Of a stretch of 64,000 nt of DNA, positions 1-9,609 are shown piece after piece. How positions within the stretch are numbered: the stretch's first letter is position 1; every line of letters begins with the position of its first letter. The notes beneath the pieces were generated by a model, which saw only the letters and a program-made list of their open reading frames with translations, searched no databases and was not told the DNA's origin. A program made the position numbers and the translations under genes. The stretch comes from Spirochaetota bacterium (lineage in GTDB: Bacteria; Spirochaetota; UBA4802; JAFGDQ01): the NCBI GenBank assembly GCA_034190085.1, contig JAXHTS010000007.1, forward strand, positions 62,001 through 126,000, written 5' to 3'.

Positions 1-72
1 ATATTTTGAGTGCTGGCTACTCTTTTATTCACTTCAATATTTAACTAACTTACTTGAGGGAGGCATTGAGAT

Positions 73-747
73 ATGGATTGCGCCAAATGCAGGATCAATA
101 ATAAGATCTGTCGAAAACCCGATGGCAACGGCCCACAGGATTGTCCTACAAAAGCAGGAAGAGAAAGCATCGATAAGTCGCTCACAGAATACCAAAAGTC
201 TGAAAACGCTCAATTAGCGCGAATGGCCTCTGTACAGGAGGGAGAATGCTATGCAAAGAAAGGGGAAAAACCATTTGCAAGGCATCCTGTGAAGCCAAGG
301 CTTCAGGAGATTATTGAATTTGCTCAAAAAATGGGATATGCCAAAATTGGGATAGCCTTCTGTTCAGGTCTATCTTATGAGGCATCAATTTTATCGGATC
401 TATTGGAGAAGCATGGTTTCGAGATAGTGTCAGTGGCATGCAAGGTTGGGGGCATACCCAAGGAGAAGATTGGTATAAGTGAAAATGAAAAGGTAAATCC
501 CGGCAACTTTGAAAGCATGTGTAATCCCATTAGCCAGGCGAATCTGCTTAATGAGAAAAGCACTGAACTAAATATTATGCTGGGTTTATGTGTTGGACAT
601 GATTCCCTGTTTCTCAAATATGTTGAGGCTCCGACCACCGTCTTTGCAGTAAAAGATAGGGTAACAGGACATAATCCACTTGTCTCTCTATATACTTTAG
701 GATCCTATTCAGAAAGGTTTATCAAAAGGAATCCTGAACAATGGTAA
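73..747 (+). CDS. DUF1847 family metal-binding protein
   Basis: Predicted cytoplasmic protein of 224 residues with no signal peptide. The N-terminus carries a cysteine cluster (C3, C6, C13, C23) expected to bind a metal. The C-terminal half has GLCVGHDSLF followed by AVKDRVTGHNP, which I recognise as the signature of the DUF1847 family; the family's biochemical role is unknown. Further cysteines (SMCNP, LGLCVGH) are also present. The ATG is preceded by a good GGGAGG ribosome-binding site. It stands alone, with 280 bp of AT-rich DNA before the next gene. The family call is from memory of the motif, not from a search. Confidence 0.8.
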   Translation: MDCAKCRINNKICRKPDGNGPQDCPTKAGRESIDKSLTEYQKSENAQLARMASVQEGECYAKKGEKPFARHPVKPRLQEIIEFAQKMGYAKIGIAFCSGLSYEASILSDLLEKHGFEIVSVACKVGGIPKEKIGISENEKVNPGNFESMCNPISQANLLNEKSTELNIMLGLCVGHDSLFLKYVEAPTTVFAVKDRVTGHNPLVSLYTLGSYSERFIKRNPEQW

Positions 748-1027
748 ATTTGGTTTTTATCTTAATCCTCCGCTATATATCTAATGATGTGATAGAGAGA
801 AATGCCTTAAGCCTTGAGAATAGTATAGAGGCCTAATGATGAATTTGAAGCTATAATTCTCATATCAATTGCAGAAAAAAGGCAAATGTGAATTAAGATA
901 TGCAATAAATAACATAAAAGGTTTGAATTATTTATTAAAATGTATTATATATAATTCATTGAAAAAAATATCTCCATTCTTGTTTGTAGGATTGATATAA
1001 ACAATATTTATTGAAAAAGAGGATTTC

Positions 1028-1321
1028 ATGAAAGAGAAAAGGCAAGATCGAAGAATTAAAAAAAGAATCAAATCTGAGATACATTCATTAGAAGGGATGA
1101 CCTTCAGCCCTTCTGAAGATATGAGTAATGGCGGTATATTTATTTCAACCCCTGAGCCACTTATGATAGGTTCTGAATTAGATCTTTCGCTCTACGTCCC
1201 TGAAAGAGAGAATCCTATAAATATTAAAGGGGTCGTTCGATGGATACGGGATGATGATGCCAAGGGAGAAAAATCTGGAATGGGAATTGAATTTATAAGT
1301 TCCTTCATAGATATGATATAG
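1028..1321 (+). CDS. PilZ domain protein, short single-domain type
   Basis: A 97-residue protein made almost entirely of one PilZ domain, the c-di-GMP receptor fold. The N-terminal RQDRRIKKR supplies the RxxxR part of the ligand-binding site and DMSNGGIFI supplies the D/N-x-S-x-x-G part. The wording MSNGGIFISTPEPLMIGSEL resembles the short PilZ paralogues first noted in Myxococcus (TIGR02266). The protein ends soon after GMGIEFI, so its C-terminal helix is shorter than usual. The start has an AGAGGA site 6 nt upstream. It could relay c-di-GMP made by the diguanylate cyclases at 9.6-11.7 kb; that link is inference. Confidence 0.82.
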   Translation: MKEKRQDRRIKKRIKSEIHSLEGMTFSPSEDMSNGGIFISTPEPLMIGSELDLSLYVPERENPINIKGVVRWIRDDDAKGEKSGMGIEFISSFIDMI

Positions 1322-1424
1322 TGATCGCCTTAAGCAACTTCAACTTCACTTGTCCGTTGTAATGGATTCAAGAGTCATCCATCAACTTTGAAATGATGAT
1401 GAATAAATGGCATCCCCCCTTCCC

Positions 1425-4400
1425 TTATCTCATATCCTCTCTATATAGGTCTACTCCGAAGGGGATGTTCTCATCGATAACTGGCATAATTTTTGCTCTT
1501 CTCTGCTTAAATCCCCTTGCCAGATTTACCCTAGCATATTCATTTTCCCTATTAATTCTTTTAGCATAGTCAATGGCTCTCCAGTAACTGATGTTGCTTT
1601 TAACCTCGTTGTTTTGCAATTGATATAAAGCCCCGATGTTATTGTAAGCCGAAGAGAGTGTTTGGTATATCTTGATATGTTCAAGCCTATCCGGAAGGAC
1701 TTTCCTAATGCTATCCGCTTCATGCTCAAACATTGATATAATTTTCATATACTCCCCCTTACTCGCCCTTAAATTATTTAGATGATAGAAGGCATTACCC
1801 AAACCAAACATGAGTTCAGGCTTAGAGGAAAAGTCTTCATATAGATTCAACCATTGCTTTATTGCTTTGGCATATTGTCCCTTCATGTAATAGATTCGTC
1901 CGAGATTATAAAAGAGTTCCTGCGATTTATAGCCGAGTTCTCTAGCCTTCTCATATTTTTCCTGTGCAATCACGTAATTTGCCAGTCTCTCTCCCTCTGC
2001 TCCCAATTCTTCTTCCTCCAGTTCATCTCCAAATCTGTATTTGACCTTATCGAAATAATAATAGAATATATTGCCAATCATTGCATAGGTATTGCCTATG
2101 TCTTCAGTTTCAAAATAGAAGTCATCATAGCTAAAATCCGGTGGGGATAGGTTGGCTTTTATAGCCTGGTTAAAGTATCTATAAGCCTCAACAGGCTCTT
2201 TTACCATATAGTGATATTCGCCAAGAAGATGAAGGGCTCCAAAATAATTCTGCTCTTGACTGATAGCGCTTTTCAGATTCCGTTCCATCAGCACAAGATT
2301 TTTCTGCTCCCTTTCAAGCCTTGCGGAATGTAAAAAAAGGGGAGGATAATCCATATCCCTTTGCCTTAGGGCTTCAAGCACATTTTTCACCGCTGGATAA
2401 GGATTATCACTGAGATCCTTCACCTGTGGCGATTCTACCCCATAATCAATTCTTATGTTTGTCTTGTCTGTCCTCCTCTTGCTCAAATAATAATAGGCTA
2501 ACTTTCCAAGTAATGGAGATGGCATCTCTGAAAGCAGGTCTCTGCCACCTAGTGTAGAATGAACTGCTAAAACATCATTAAAAATATCCATCTCAATAAA
2601 GTGATTTAAAAGACCTGAATACCCTACTATAGAATTCTTGTCCACCTTTAGGATATTCTCGTAATATTCTCTAGCCTTATGATGCTCACCCTGAAAGGAA
2701 TATGCATTTCCAATACCAAAAAAGGCAGTAATATTCTCTGGATCAATATGTAATGTTTTACGGTAAAAATCGATTGCCACGTCTAATTGCGTCTCAATGG
2801 GACCTATGGATGGCACTTTTTTATAGTAGAAATCCGGGATTTGGGATTTTATTCTCTTATAGTAATCCTTTGACACCCTTGAATAAAAATGACCAAGATT
2901 GTTGATTGTATCTATGTTATGCGGATCAATATCATAGGCCTTATTCAGCTTTTTGAGAGCTAAATCGTACTCTTTTTTATCGAAGTAGGCTCTTGCATAA
3001 GAGTTATATCCATAAAGATAATTTTCTACATAGTTTTCATTTACATATGTAAAGAGGTTCTCTGCCTTTCTGTAATCCTTAACCTTCTGGTTCACAGGGT
3101 CACCCGGCCTTCTTATTAACTGAACGCCCTCTTGAATATCCTTTTTAGCCATTATTGGCTTATAGATGTATTGATATGAGAATATGGTTAGAATAAAGGC
3201 AGAAGCAGCGGCAATCCCAAAGATCCTGGTTATCTTTAAGAGTCGCTTCTGTCTCTCTCGTCCCTCTAGTGTATATTCCGGACGAGCAGTGATCACCCGT
3301 CTTCTGGAAACCTCCGCTTCTTCAATAGTATCAACCTCTTTCCCAAGCTTTTTTGCTAAGAAGTTTCCAACCTCATCCTCCCCCCTCTTCTCTAGAATAA
3401 TATCAATTAATTGTCTGATATCCTTGGGAGGGAGGAGATCATTCAGGATTGTGTCCTTGATTACCTTCCTGAGATTGGGGTGGAAGAGAAGAATCGCAGT
3501 TTTTAGCTTCTTTAACTCCTTATCAGAGACTTCAATAGTCTCTTCAATCTCTTCCTTTTGAGGAGCTTCTTGTAAAGCCTCAGCCTCTACTTCTTCTATA
3601 AATTCTTCCGACTTCGGGGGAGTTGTTTCGGGTGTTTCCATCTCCTCTGAAGATTTCTGTAATCCTTCTATTTCATCGAGTAAATCCTCATCATGGGTTC
3701 CTTCACTGATTTCATCCATGCCAGATGCCTCTTCCTGAGTCGGCCCAGTGTCAAAATCACCCAGATCTGGCATTTTATCTACTTCTATCGATGAAAATTC
3801 ATCCCCTTCCACCTTTTGGGACTCAGCTGACTCTTCAGAAGGGATATCTAGAAGATCAGCAGCTACTAAATCAGCACCTTCATCGATTTCATCAATGCTT
3901 ATATCTTCAAGCTCTCCAGTTCCTGTCTCCTCTTGATCTGGCAACCCTATCATTAACTCAGAATCCTCAGTGATTACCTCATCATCTATTATATCCTGAG
4001 ATTCCTGAGTCTCAACAGACTCCCCATTTGTTGTCAATGCCTCAAGTTCCTCCAGAGGGGACATCCCATCCTCATCGGTTGTGAGAACCTCATCAGAAAT
4101 TTCTATTGGCTCAACCTCCTGAATGTCCTCAGCTATATCCTCTGTCCCCTCAGCTAATGATTCATCTGTAGAAGCAATTGGTTCCTCAATACCAATATCC
4201 TCCGAACCCGCTTCATCAAGAGTTTCAGTTAAAGGTATTTCCTCTATTTCCTCAATCAAATCCGTAATATCAATAATATCTGATTCATCTCCCCCTGTAT
4301 CCAAGGCTTCTTCCTCAACCTCTTCTACCTCTTCCTTGGGTTCTACAGACTCCTCTTCAAGTAACTCTGAATCAACTTCTTCAACAGCTTCATGTTGATG

Positions 4401-4655
4401 AGGTTCCTCCCATGCCTCCTCCATATCCTCCCTGGCTTCACTAAGAGGTCTAATTGCCTCTTCGTCAGAATATTCGGATTGAATCTCCTCCTCGGGAAAT
4501 TCAATCTCTTCCTCAATTTTATCAACACCTACATTAGTCCTCGAATAACGCATAGGCTCATTTGGAAGGATTCCCAAAATCCTATCTATCTCTTGTAGTT
4601 CATCCGGGGTAAATTCTGTAGTGTCTTCTATTTCTTCATTCTTTCCCATTTCCAA
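1425..4655 (-). CDS. Large acidic membrane-anchored TPR protein, FlcA-like
   Basis: A protein of 1076 residues in three parts. Residues about 1-370 are extremely Glu/Asp rich and probably disordered. Residues about 371-475 form a conserved-looking helical block ending in a basic stretch. A single transmembrane helix follows at about 476-496 (FGIAAASAFILTIF), and then many tetratricopeptide repeats run to the C-terminus. The basic residues before the helix put the acidic part in the cytoplasm and the TPR part in the periplasm. This matches the general plan of spirochaete TPR collar proteins such as Borrelia FlcA (BB0236), which assembles around periplasmic flagella. I cannot prove that identity, and a generic TPR scaffold is the alternative. 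No flagellar gene is adjacent. Its 5' end faces a 504-bp divergent intergenic region. Confidence 0.75.
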   Translation of the reverse strand: MEMGKNEEIEDTTEFTPDELQEIDRILGILPNEPMRYSRTNVGVDKIEEEIEFPEEEIQSEYSDEEAIRPLSEAREDMEEAWEEPHQHEAVEEVDSELLEEESVEPKEEVEEVEEEALDTGGDESDIIDITDLIEEIEEIPLTETLDEAGSEDIGIEEPIASTDESLAEGTEDIAEDIQEVEPIEISDEVLTTDEDGMSPLEELEALTTNGESVETQESQDIIDDEVITEDSELMIGLPDQEETGTGELEDISIDEIDEGADLVAADLLDIPSEESAESQKVEGDEFSSIEVDKMPDLGDFDTGPTQEEASGMDEISEGTHDEDLLDEIEGLQKSSEEMETPETTPPKSEEFIEEVEAEALQEAPQKEEIEETIEVSDKELKKLKTAILLFHPNLRKVIKDTILNDLLPPKDIRQLIDIILEKRGEDEVGNFLAKKLGKEVDTIEEAEVSRRRVITARPEYTLEGRERQKRLLKITRIFGIAAASAFILTIFSYQYIYKPIMAKKDIQEGVQLIRRPGDPVNQKVKDYRKAENLFTYVNENYVENYLYGYNSYARAYFDKKEYDLALKKLNKAYDIDPHNIDTINNLGHFYSRVSKDYYKRIKSQIPDFYYKKVPSIGPIETQLDVAIDFYRKTLHIDPENITAFFGIGNAYSFQGEHHKAREYYENILKVDKNSIVGYSGLLNHFIEMDIFNDVLAVHSTLGGRDLLSEMPSPLLGKLAYYYLSKRRTDKTNIRIDYGVESPQVKDLSDNPYPAVKNVLEALRQRDMDYPPLFLHSARLEREQKNLVLMERNLKSAISQEQNYFGALHLLGEYHYMVKEPVEAYRYFNQAIKANLSPPDFSYDDFYFETEDIGNTYAMIGNIFYYYFDKVKYRFGDELEEEELGAEGERLANYVIAQEKYEKARELGYKSQELFYNLGRIYYMKGQYAKAIKQWLNLYEDFSSKPELMFGLGNAFYHLNNLRASKGEYMKIISMFEHEADSIRKVLPDRLEHIKIYQTLSSAYNNIGALYQLQNNEVKSNISYWRAIDYAKRINRENEYARVNLARGFKQRRAKIMPVIDENIPFGVDLYREDMR

Positions 4656-5159
4656 AACTCACTGAGATTTATTGATTCAGAAATTTTTAAGAAATCCATA
4701 CTATATTATTGTCACTATTGAAAATATTATGTCTTTTTCCATAAAAAATATCCTCTTCAATATGTGTTTGGCTTATTCAATTACAAGCCTTAGTGCAAAA
4801 AATCAACTAGTTTTCATGTTACTTCATAATTGAGTTTGAAAAACTATACTCTTATTGCTATGATATGTTAACCATTATATAAATAATCCTTCAAAGGAGA
4901 AAGTAATTCAAAACCATCCTTAATCTTTCATTTTTATATCAACCTTTTCTCTATTGTTATCGACATAATAAGTATAACTCTATATTGGAAATGAGCAAAT
5001 TCACAATCCATGATATTTCGTCTAATAATTTTATCAAAGATTGATACATAAAGAGTTAATTTAGAATGAAATATCAATCATAGTCATCAATATCCAATTA
5101 GTTTAACTATTTATAATATTAATAGATAGTTTTTCTAATCATGAATTGGAGATTTATTC
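4656..5159. other. Divergent AT-rich intergenic region
   Basis: About 500 bp between the divergent TPR gene and the CBM48-like gene. It is very AT-rich and must hold the promoters for both. I see no long hairpin, no repeat array and no open frame with a ribosome-binding site. The only clear signal is the TTGGAG site just before the ATG at 5160. Confidence 0.5.
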
Positions 5160-5900
5160 ATGCTGAAAAGACTGAAACGTATTATCTTAATATTACCATT
5201 ATTTATTACAGCATTCTCTCCGATTGACAATAACAACAATAGGGTAGAATTCTATTACAATTTAAGGTTCATGAAAAAATCATCCTCTCCCCAAAAAATG
5301 AAAATTCTTAATATAAAAGATGTAGCATACCAGAGAGGGACAGCAGAAAGGGGAGTGCTGATAACATATAAAAATAGAAGAGCAAAGGAAGTAAAAATTG
5401 CTGGTAATTTTTCCAATTGGAAATCATTCGCAATGGATAGAGGGAATTATGGTGTTTGGTATTATTTTATTAGCGAGAATAACCATGTAAAAGGAATAAA
5501 ATATAAATTGTCTGTGGACGAGATATGGATAACTGATCCTAAAAATCTCTTAAGGGAAGATGATGGCCAGGGAGGTTATATTTCGGTTATCCATATCGAC
5601 TATCCAAAAGAGGGTAGGCATCTCTCCTATAGATTTGTTGATAGCAATTGTGTAGAATTTAGAATCTATAAACCAAAAGCAAGATTTATTGCATTAGTTG
5701 GTGATTTTAATAATTGGAATCCGGAAAATGATTTACTCAATAAGGGAAAAGATGGAATATGGAGGTTGAAGAAACGACTTCCACCCGGGGAATACAGATA
5801 CAAGTATGTGATAGATGGCAAATGGATCGTTGATCTCTACAATTTTCGCACCGCATCAGATGGAATGGGTAGCGTCAGTTCAATAATTAATATTAAATAG
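5160..5900 (+). CDS. Secreted protein with two tandem CBM48/AMPK-type glycogen-binding domains
   Basis: A 246-residue protein with a hydrophobic N-terminus (IILILPLFITAFS) that looks like a signal peptide. Two beta-sandwich domains of the isoamylase-N/AMPK glycogen-binding type follow. The first, about residues 60-145, has VKIAGNFSNWKSFAM; the second, about 165-246, has ALVGDFNNWNPEN and ends with GEYRYKYVIDGKWIVD. The FxxW pairs and the GxYxYKYxxDG run are hallmarks of this fold. No catalytic domain is attached, so it is a binding or scaffold module rather than an amylase. Its substrate and place in the cell envelope are unknown. TTGGAG precedes the ATG by 9 nt. Confidence 0.8.
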   Translation: MLKRLKRIILILPLFITAFSPIDNNNNRVEFYYNLRFMKKSSSPQKMKILNIKDVAYQRGTAERGVLITYKNRRAKEVKIAGNFSNWKSFAMDRGNYGVWYYFISENNHVKGIKYKLSVDEIWITDPKNLLREDDGQGGYISVIHIDYPKEGRHLSYRFVDSNCVEFRIYKPKARFIALVGDFNNWNPENDLLNKGKDGIWRLKKRLPPGEYRYKYVIDGKWIVDLYNFRTASDGMGSVSSIINIK

Positions 5901-5918
5901 CTCTCTTACTTGAATATA

Positions 5919-6572
5919 TCATTCCATAACCCCATTACAATTTTCTGCTATACAGCAACCATCACAGAGTGGCTTCTTCTTACAAACATCCTTGCCATGC
6001 TTTACTATGAGAGCATGATACTCGTTGTAGTCTTGAATCCCTCCTTTAAATCTATTATGAAATATCTTCTGCATCTGAGTGTAATTTTCTTTGCCTGAGA
6101 GTATGCCCACCCTTGTAAATATCCTCTTTGTATAGGCATCTATAACAAATGTCTTTTTAGAGAGTGCATATAAAAGGATGGAATCAGCCGTTTCTGGGCC
6201 AATACCATTGATCAATAATAGCTCCTCTCTAAGGGTTTTCGTATCCATCCCCTTTAGAATATCAAAAGAAAAATCATATTTTAAAAACCATTCAAGAAAA
6301 TTCTTAACCTTCTTGGCTTTCTGATTAAAATAACCTGTAGATTTTATCAATGACGCGATCTCTTCCACTCCCTTAGAATTGAGAACCTCAGGGATTAAGA
6401 AATATTTTTGCTTTAGATTGCTGATGGCAATCTCAACATTTCTCCACGAAACACTTTGGGTGAGAATTGCTCCAATGCTTATCTCAAACTCAGTTTCACC
6501 CGGCCACCATCCCTGCTTACCATAGTATTGAAATAAAATTCTATATATTCTCTGTATAGAGATATTATCCAT
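5919..6572 (-). CDS. Endonuclease III-like HhH-GPD DNA glycosylase with [4Fe-4S] loop
   Basis: A 217-residue DNA repair protein. ILTQSVSWRNVEIAI, the helix-hairpin-helix LLINGIGPETADSILLYA and VIDAYTKRI define the HhH-GPD superfamily, and the last segment holds the catalytic Asp. The C-terminal pattern CKKKPLCDGCCIAENC supplies the four cysteines of an iron-sulfur cluster. The position that is Lys in bifunctional endonuclease III (after the hairpin) is Glu here, as in the COG2231/MagIII-like group. A monofunctional glycosylase acting on alkylated or damaged bases is therefore more likely than an AP lyase. Its start overlaps the stop of the Lrp/AsnC gene as TGATG, so the pair is translationally coupled. 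Confidence 0.85.
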   Translation of the reverse strand: MDNISIQRIYRILFQYYGKQGWWPGETEFEISIGAILTQSVSWRNVEIAISNLKQKYFLIPEVLNSKGVEEIASLIKSTGYFNQKAKKVKNFLEWFLKYDFSFDILKGMDTKTLREELLLINGIGPETADSILLYALSKKTFVIDAYTKRIFTRVGILSGKENYTQMQKIFHNRFKGGIQDYNEYHALIVKHGKDVCKKKPLCDGCCIAENCNGVME

Positions 6573-7078
6573 CAGAAGCTCAACGGTAATCTCTTTAGAT
6601 CTGCCTGATCTACAAGAATATCTCCATCCTCTTTGTACTTCTTTAAAAGGAAATGCGTTACAGTTGATTGAACATTACTTAGAGTAGCAAGCTTTTCAGA
6701 AACAAAGAGGGCTACCTCCTTGAGTGTAGGCCCCTCAACATGCACAAGAAGATCATAGCTCCCTGAAAGGAGATACACGGAAGAGACCTCAGAGAAACGG
6801 TATATCGATTCTGCTACAGTATCAAATCCGACACCCCGCTCAGGCACAACCTTGACCTCAATAAGCGCCCTTACCTCATGTTCCTTAATCCTCTCCCAGT
6901 TTACCAGCGTCTTGTATCTAAAAATAATCTTATCCTTCTCATATTTCTTAATGCGCCTCCTCACTGTTTCCTCAGGGATATTTAGTTGCTTGGCAATATC
7001 CGCAGCAGTTAATTTTGCATTTTTTGAAAGGATACTTAAAATATCCTCTCCAACCTCATCGACCTTATAGGGTTTCAT
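6572..7078 (-). CDS. Lrp/AsnC family transcriptional regulator
   Basis: A 168-residue regulator. Residues about 8-55 form the winged helix-turn-helix (AADIAKQLNIPEETVRRRI). Residues about 70-145 form the RAM ligand-binding domain (VRALIEVKV, VYLLSGSYDLLVHVEG), which normally binds an amino acid and controls oligomerisation. The gene shares one base with the downstream glycosylase gene (TGATG). The family usually regulates amino-acid metabolism, so its pairing with a repair enzyme gives no clear target. Autoregulation is common in the family, but I see no convincing operator upstream. Confidence 0.88.
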   Translation of the reverse strand: MKPYKVDEVGEDILSILSKNAKLTAADIAKQLNIPEETVRRRIKKYEKDKIIFRYKTLVNWERIKEHEVRALIEVKVVPERGVGFDTVAESIYRFSEVSSVYLLSGSYDLLVHVEGPTLKEVALFVSEKLATLSNVQSTVTHFLLKKYKEDGDILVDQADLKRLPLSF

Positions 7079-7509
7079 CTGTCCTCTCTAAGGATAGTAA
7101 ATATACTTTAGAATTTAGTTAGTCATTGAGCTAATTAAAGGGATATGCCCTATCTCCTATGAAAACCTGCCCAATTTAGACTACATCAATGAATAAATTC
7201 TCAAGAGATATATTAGTCAATAATAATTTATGATTAACTTTGATACCAAAAAGCTATTGATATTCCTAGGTATAGACTCTTATTCATATCAATAATGATG
7301 CTGAATGCTCTTCTATAGGAGTGATTCCTTTCCCTGTTGTCAGGGCAATTATTCCATGCTTCGATAATAGGATGGCAAAAGATCTAAAACCTTTTCGTAA
7401 TCTCTAATATCTGTGATATTTTTTTATCTACAAGCCTTGACTTTCTCATGGTCTATATTAAATTTGTTAACAATATTAATTGAAAACCTAAATGAGATAG
7501 AGGGGAGAG
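7079..7509. other. Intergenic region between divergent Lrp and nitroreductase genes
   Basis: About 430 bp without a supported gene. The one feature of note is a weak AT-rich inverted repeat, AATATC-TGT-GATATT at 7406-7420, followed by a run of T. It could be a terminator-like or attenuator structure about 90 bp before the nitroreductase, but the stem is short and has only two G-C pairs. Confidence 0.35.
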
Positions 7510-8175
7510 ATGGAATTTATTGACGTAATGAAAAACAGAAGAAGCATAAGACGATTTAAATCTGACACAATATCTCGCGATATTTTTGACGGAATATTAA
7601 AGGATGCTCTTTGGGCTCCAAGCTGGGGCAACACTCAACCATGGGAGATCGCTGTTTTAGGCCCAGATATTATTAAGAAGATATCTAATGAGTTTGTTGA
7701 AAATGTGACCAATGGTAAACCGATCGATCCTGATTTAGAGATGCCGGATTCATGGCCACCGAAACACAAAAGGCGTTATGTGGATGTTGGCAGGGCGCTT
7801 TTTACAACTATAGGCATCGAACGAACTGACAAGGAAGCAAGGTTTAATCATTACCTGAATATGTATAAATTTTTTGAGGCTCCGCATATGATATATGTCT
7901 ATCAGGACAAGGGTATTAGCTCACATTATGGCCCCTTTGATCTGGGAGCATTGACAAATAATATATGCCTATTGGCCTATGAAAGGGGTTTGGGAACCTG
8001 CATATTGGCCAGTTCTGCCCATTATCCTGATGTAATTCGCAAGCATACGAATATTTCAAAAGATAAATTGATAATAATTGGAATAGCTATTGGGTATCCA
8101 GATGAAAATGATCCATCATATACATTCAGGAGTGACAGGGATGAGAGCGTTATCTCCTGGCATGGGGTATCGTAA
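7510..8175 (+). CDS. Nitroreductase family FMN oxidoreductase
   Basis: A 221-residue FMN-dependent oxidoreductase. The N-terminal motif MKNRRSIRRFKSD and the following LWAPSWGNTQPWEI are the flavin-binding signatures of the family. GALTNNICLLAYERGLGTCIL and IIIGIAIGYPD are the later conserved blocks. The family reduces nitro-aromatics, quinones or flavins with NAD(P)H; the true substrate cannot be read from the sequence. The start has GGGGAGAG about 4 nt upstream. It converges with the icd gene, with only 19 bp between their stops. A second, shorter family member lies at 58413-58967. Confidence 0.88.
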   Translation: MEFIDVMKNRRSIRRFKSDTISRDIFDGILKDALWAPSWGNTQPWEIAVLGPDIIKKISNEFVENVTNGKPIDPDLEMPDSWPPKHKRRYVDVGRALFTTIGIERTDKEARFNHYLNMYKFFEAPHMIYVYQDKGISSHYGPFDLGALTNNICLLAYERGLGTCILASSAHYPDVIRKHTNISKDKLIIIGIAIGYPDENDPSYTFRSDRDESVISWHGVS

Positions 8176-8194
8176 TTGACCTGCATTTAGGATG

Positions 8195-9409
8195 TTACAT
8201 GTTCTCAATAATGGCTATACCAAATTCAGAACAACTTAATAGTGTTGCTCTATCCATCTGCCTTTCCAAGTCATAGGTAACCCTCTTCTGTTGTATCGTC
8301 TTCGCTAGAGCATGGTTGAGTCTATCTGCTGCTTCAATCCATCCCAGAAACCTGAGCATAAGCTCGCCAGATAAAATAAGCGAGCCGGGATTAACCTTGT
8401 CCAAACCAGCATATTTGGGAGCAGTGCCATGGGTAGCTTCAAAGATTGCAGCATTATCCCCAATATTGGCCCCTGGGGCCATCCCCAATCCTCCGACCTG
8501 AGCCGCTAACGCATCTGACAGATAATCGCCATTAAGATTTGGAGTTGCAATAATATCATATTCCTTGGGACGCAGCAGAATCTGCTGAAACATTGCATCA
8601 GCAATTCTGTCCTTAACTAAAATCTTACCTTCAGGTTGTACACCATTATATTTATTTATGAGTTCATCCTCTGTTAGTGTGAAATCCTCAAATTCCTCTT
8701 TAATCACCTCATAGCCCCAATCCCTGAATGCCCCCTCGGTGAACTTCATAATATTTCCCTTATGCACAAGCGTAATACTCTTTCGATCGTTTTTAAGGGC
8801 ATATTCTATTGCGCTCCTTACGAGATTTTTAGTATTTATTTTGCTTATAGGCTTTATCCCAATGCCAGTATCCAAGGACAGGTTTTGCCCCATCTTCATG
8901 TTTAGGAAATCTATTACACTAATAGCTTCAGGCGATCCTGCTTCCCATTCAATCCCTGAATACACATCCTCCATGTTCTCCCTAAAGATTATCATATCCA
9001 CGTCATCGGGTCTTTTAACAACACTGGGTATTCCCTTGATATATTTCACAGGCCGGACACAGGCATGCAATTTCAACCTCTGCCTAAGCGTAACATTTAT
9101 ACTTCTGAATCCACCTCCCACAGGTGTTGTGAGGGGGCCCTTAATAGCAATCTTATATTCCCCTATATTATCTATCGTCTCTTCTGGTAGATAGCTGCCG
9201 GTTTGCCTGAATGCCTTTTCACCTGCCAGTATCTCCTTCCAGTGAATTTCTCTCTTGCCGCTGTATGTCTTCTCTACCGCTGCATCGAGGACCATCTTAG
9301 TTGCTCTCCAGATATCAGGCCCGGTCCCATCCCCTTCAATATATAGAATTATTGGATTATCAGGTGTCTCAAGCTTCCCAGCATGATAATCTATCTTCCT
9401 CTCTATCAT
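8195..9409 (-). CDS. icd: NADP-dependent isocitrate dehydrogenase
   Basis: A 404-residue TCA-cycle enzyme that oxidatively decarboxylates isocitrate to 2-oxoglutarate. It is close to the E. coli enzyme in length and wording. [13 protein letters not shown] carries the substrate-binding Ser/Asn/Arg set, including the Ser that is phosphorylated in E. coli. [12 protein letters not shown] and [14 protein letters not shown] supply the metal and catalytic residues. [17 protein letters not shown] keeps the Lys-Tyr pair that fixes NADP specificity, and TYDLER keeps the matching Tyr and Arg. It stands alone. The 200 bp upstream show no strong structure. Confidence 0.96.
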   Translation of the reverse strand: MIERKIDYHAGKLETPDNPIILYIEGDGTGPDIWRATKMVLDAAVEKTYSGKREIHWKEILAGEKAFRQTGSYLPEETIDNIGEYKIAIKGPLTTPVGGGFRSINVTLRQRLKLHACVRPVKYIKGIPSVVKRPDDVDMIIFRENMEDVYSGIEWEAGSPEAISVIDFLNMKMGQNLSLDTGIGIKPISKINTKNLVRSAIEYALKNDRKSITLVHKGNIMKFTEGAFRDWGYEVIKEEFEDFTLTEDELINKYNGVQPEGKILVKDRIADAMFQQILLRPKEYDIIATPNLNGDYLSDALAAQVGGLGMAPGANIGDNAAIFEATHGTAPKYAGLDKVNPGSLILSGELMLRFLGWIEAADRLNHALAKTIQQKRVTYDLERQMDRATLLSCSEFGIAIIENM

Positions 9410-9609
9410 AATCTTCCTTCTTTCTTTAAAAAATTTATCTCAACAAGTTACATGACTATACAATCCAATATAAATTGCCGTTAATGGTATTCATCATTAT
9501 CTATCTACTGACCTCTGCCTTTCTGATTATCCCTTCCAAGCCTTAGTTAGAATAATAGTAAGGCTAATTCGACTAGGTGGAATATGCCAATCGATGGGTA
9601 GGCAAAAAC

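Noticed and set aside
3184-3561. 125-codon frame antisense to the TPR protein gene, and similar Ser-rich frames near 3725-4400
   Set aside because: They are antisense shadows of the Glu/Asp-rich coding region; codon pattern and start sites support only the minus-strand gene.
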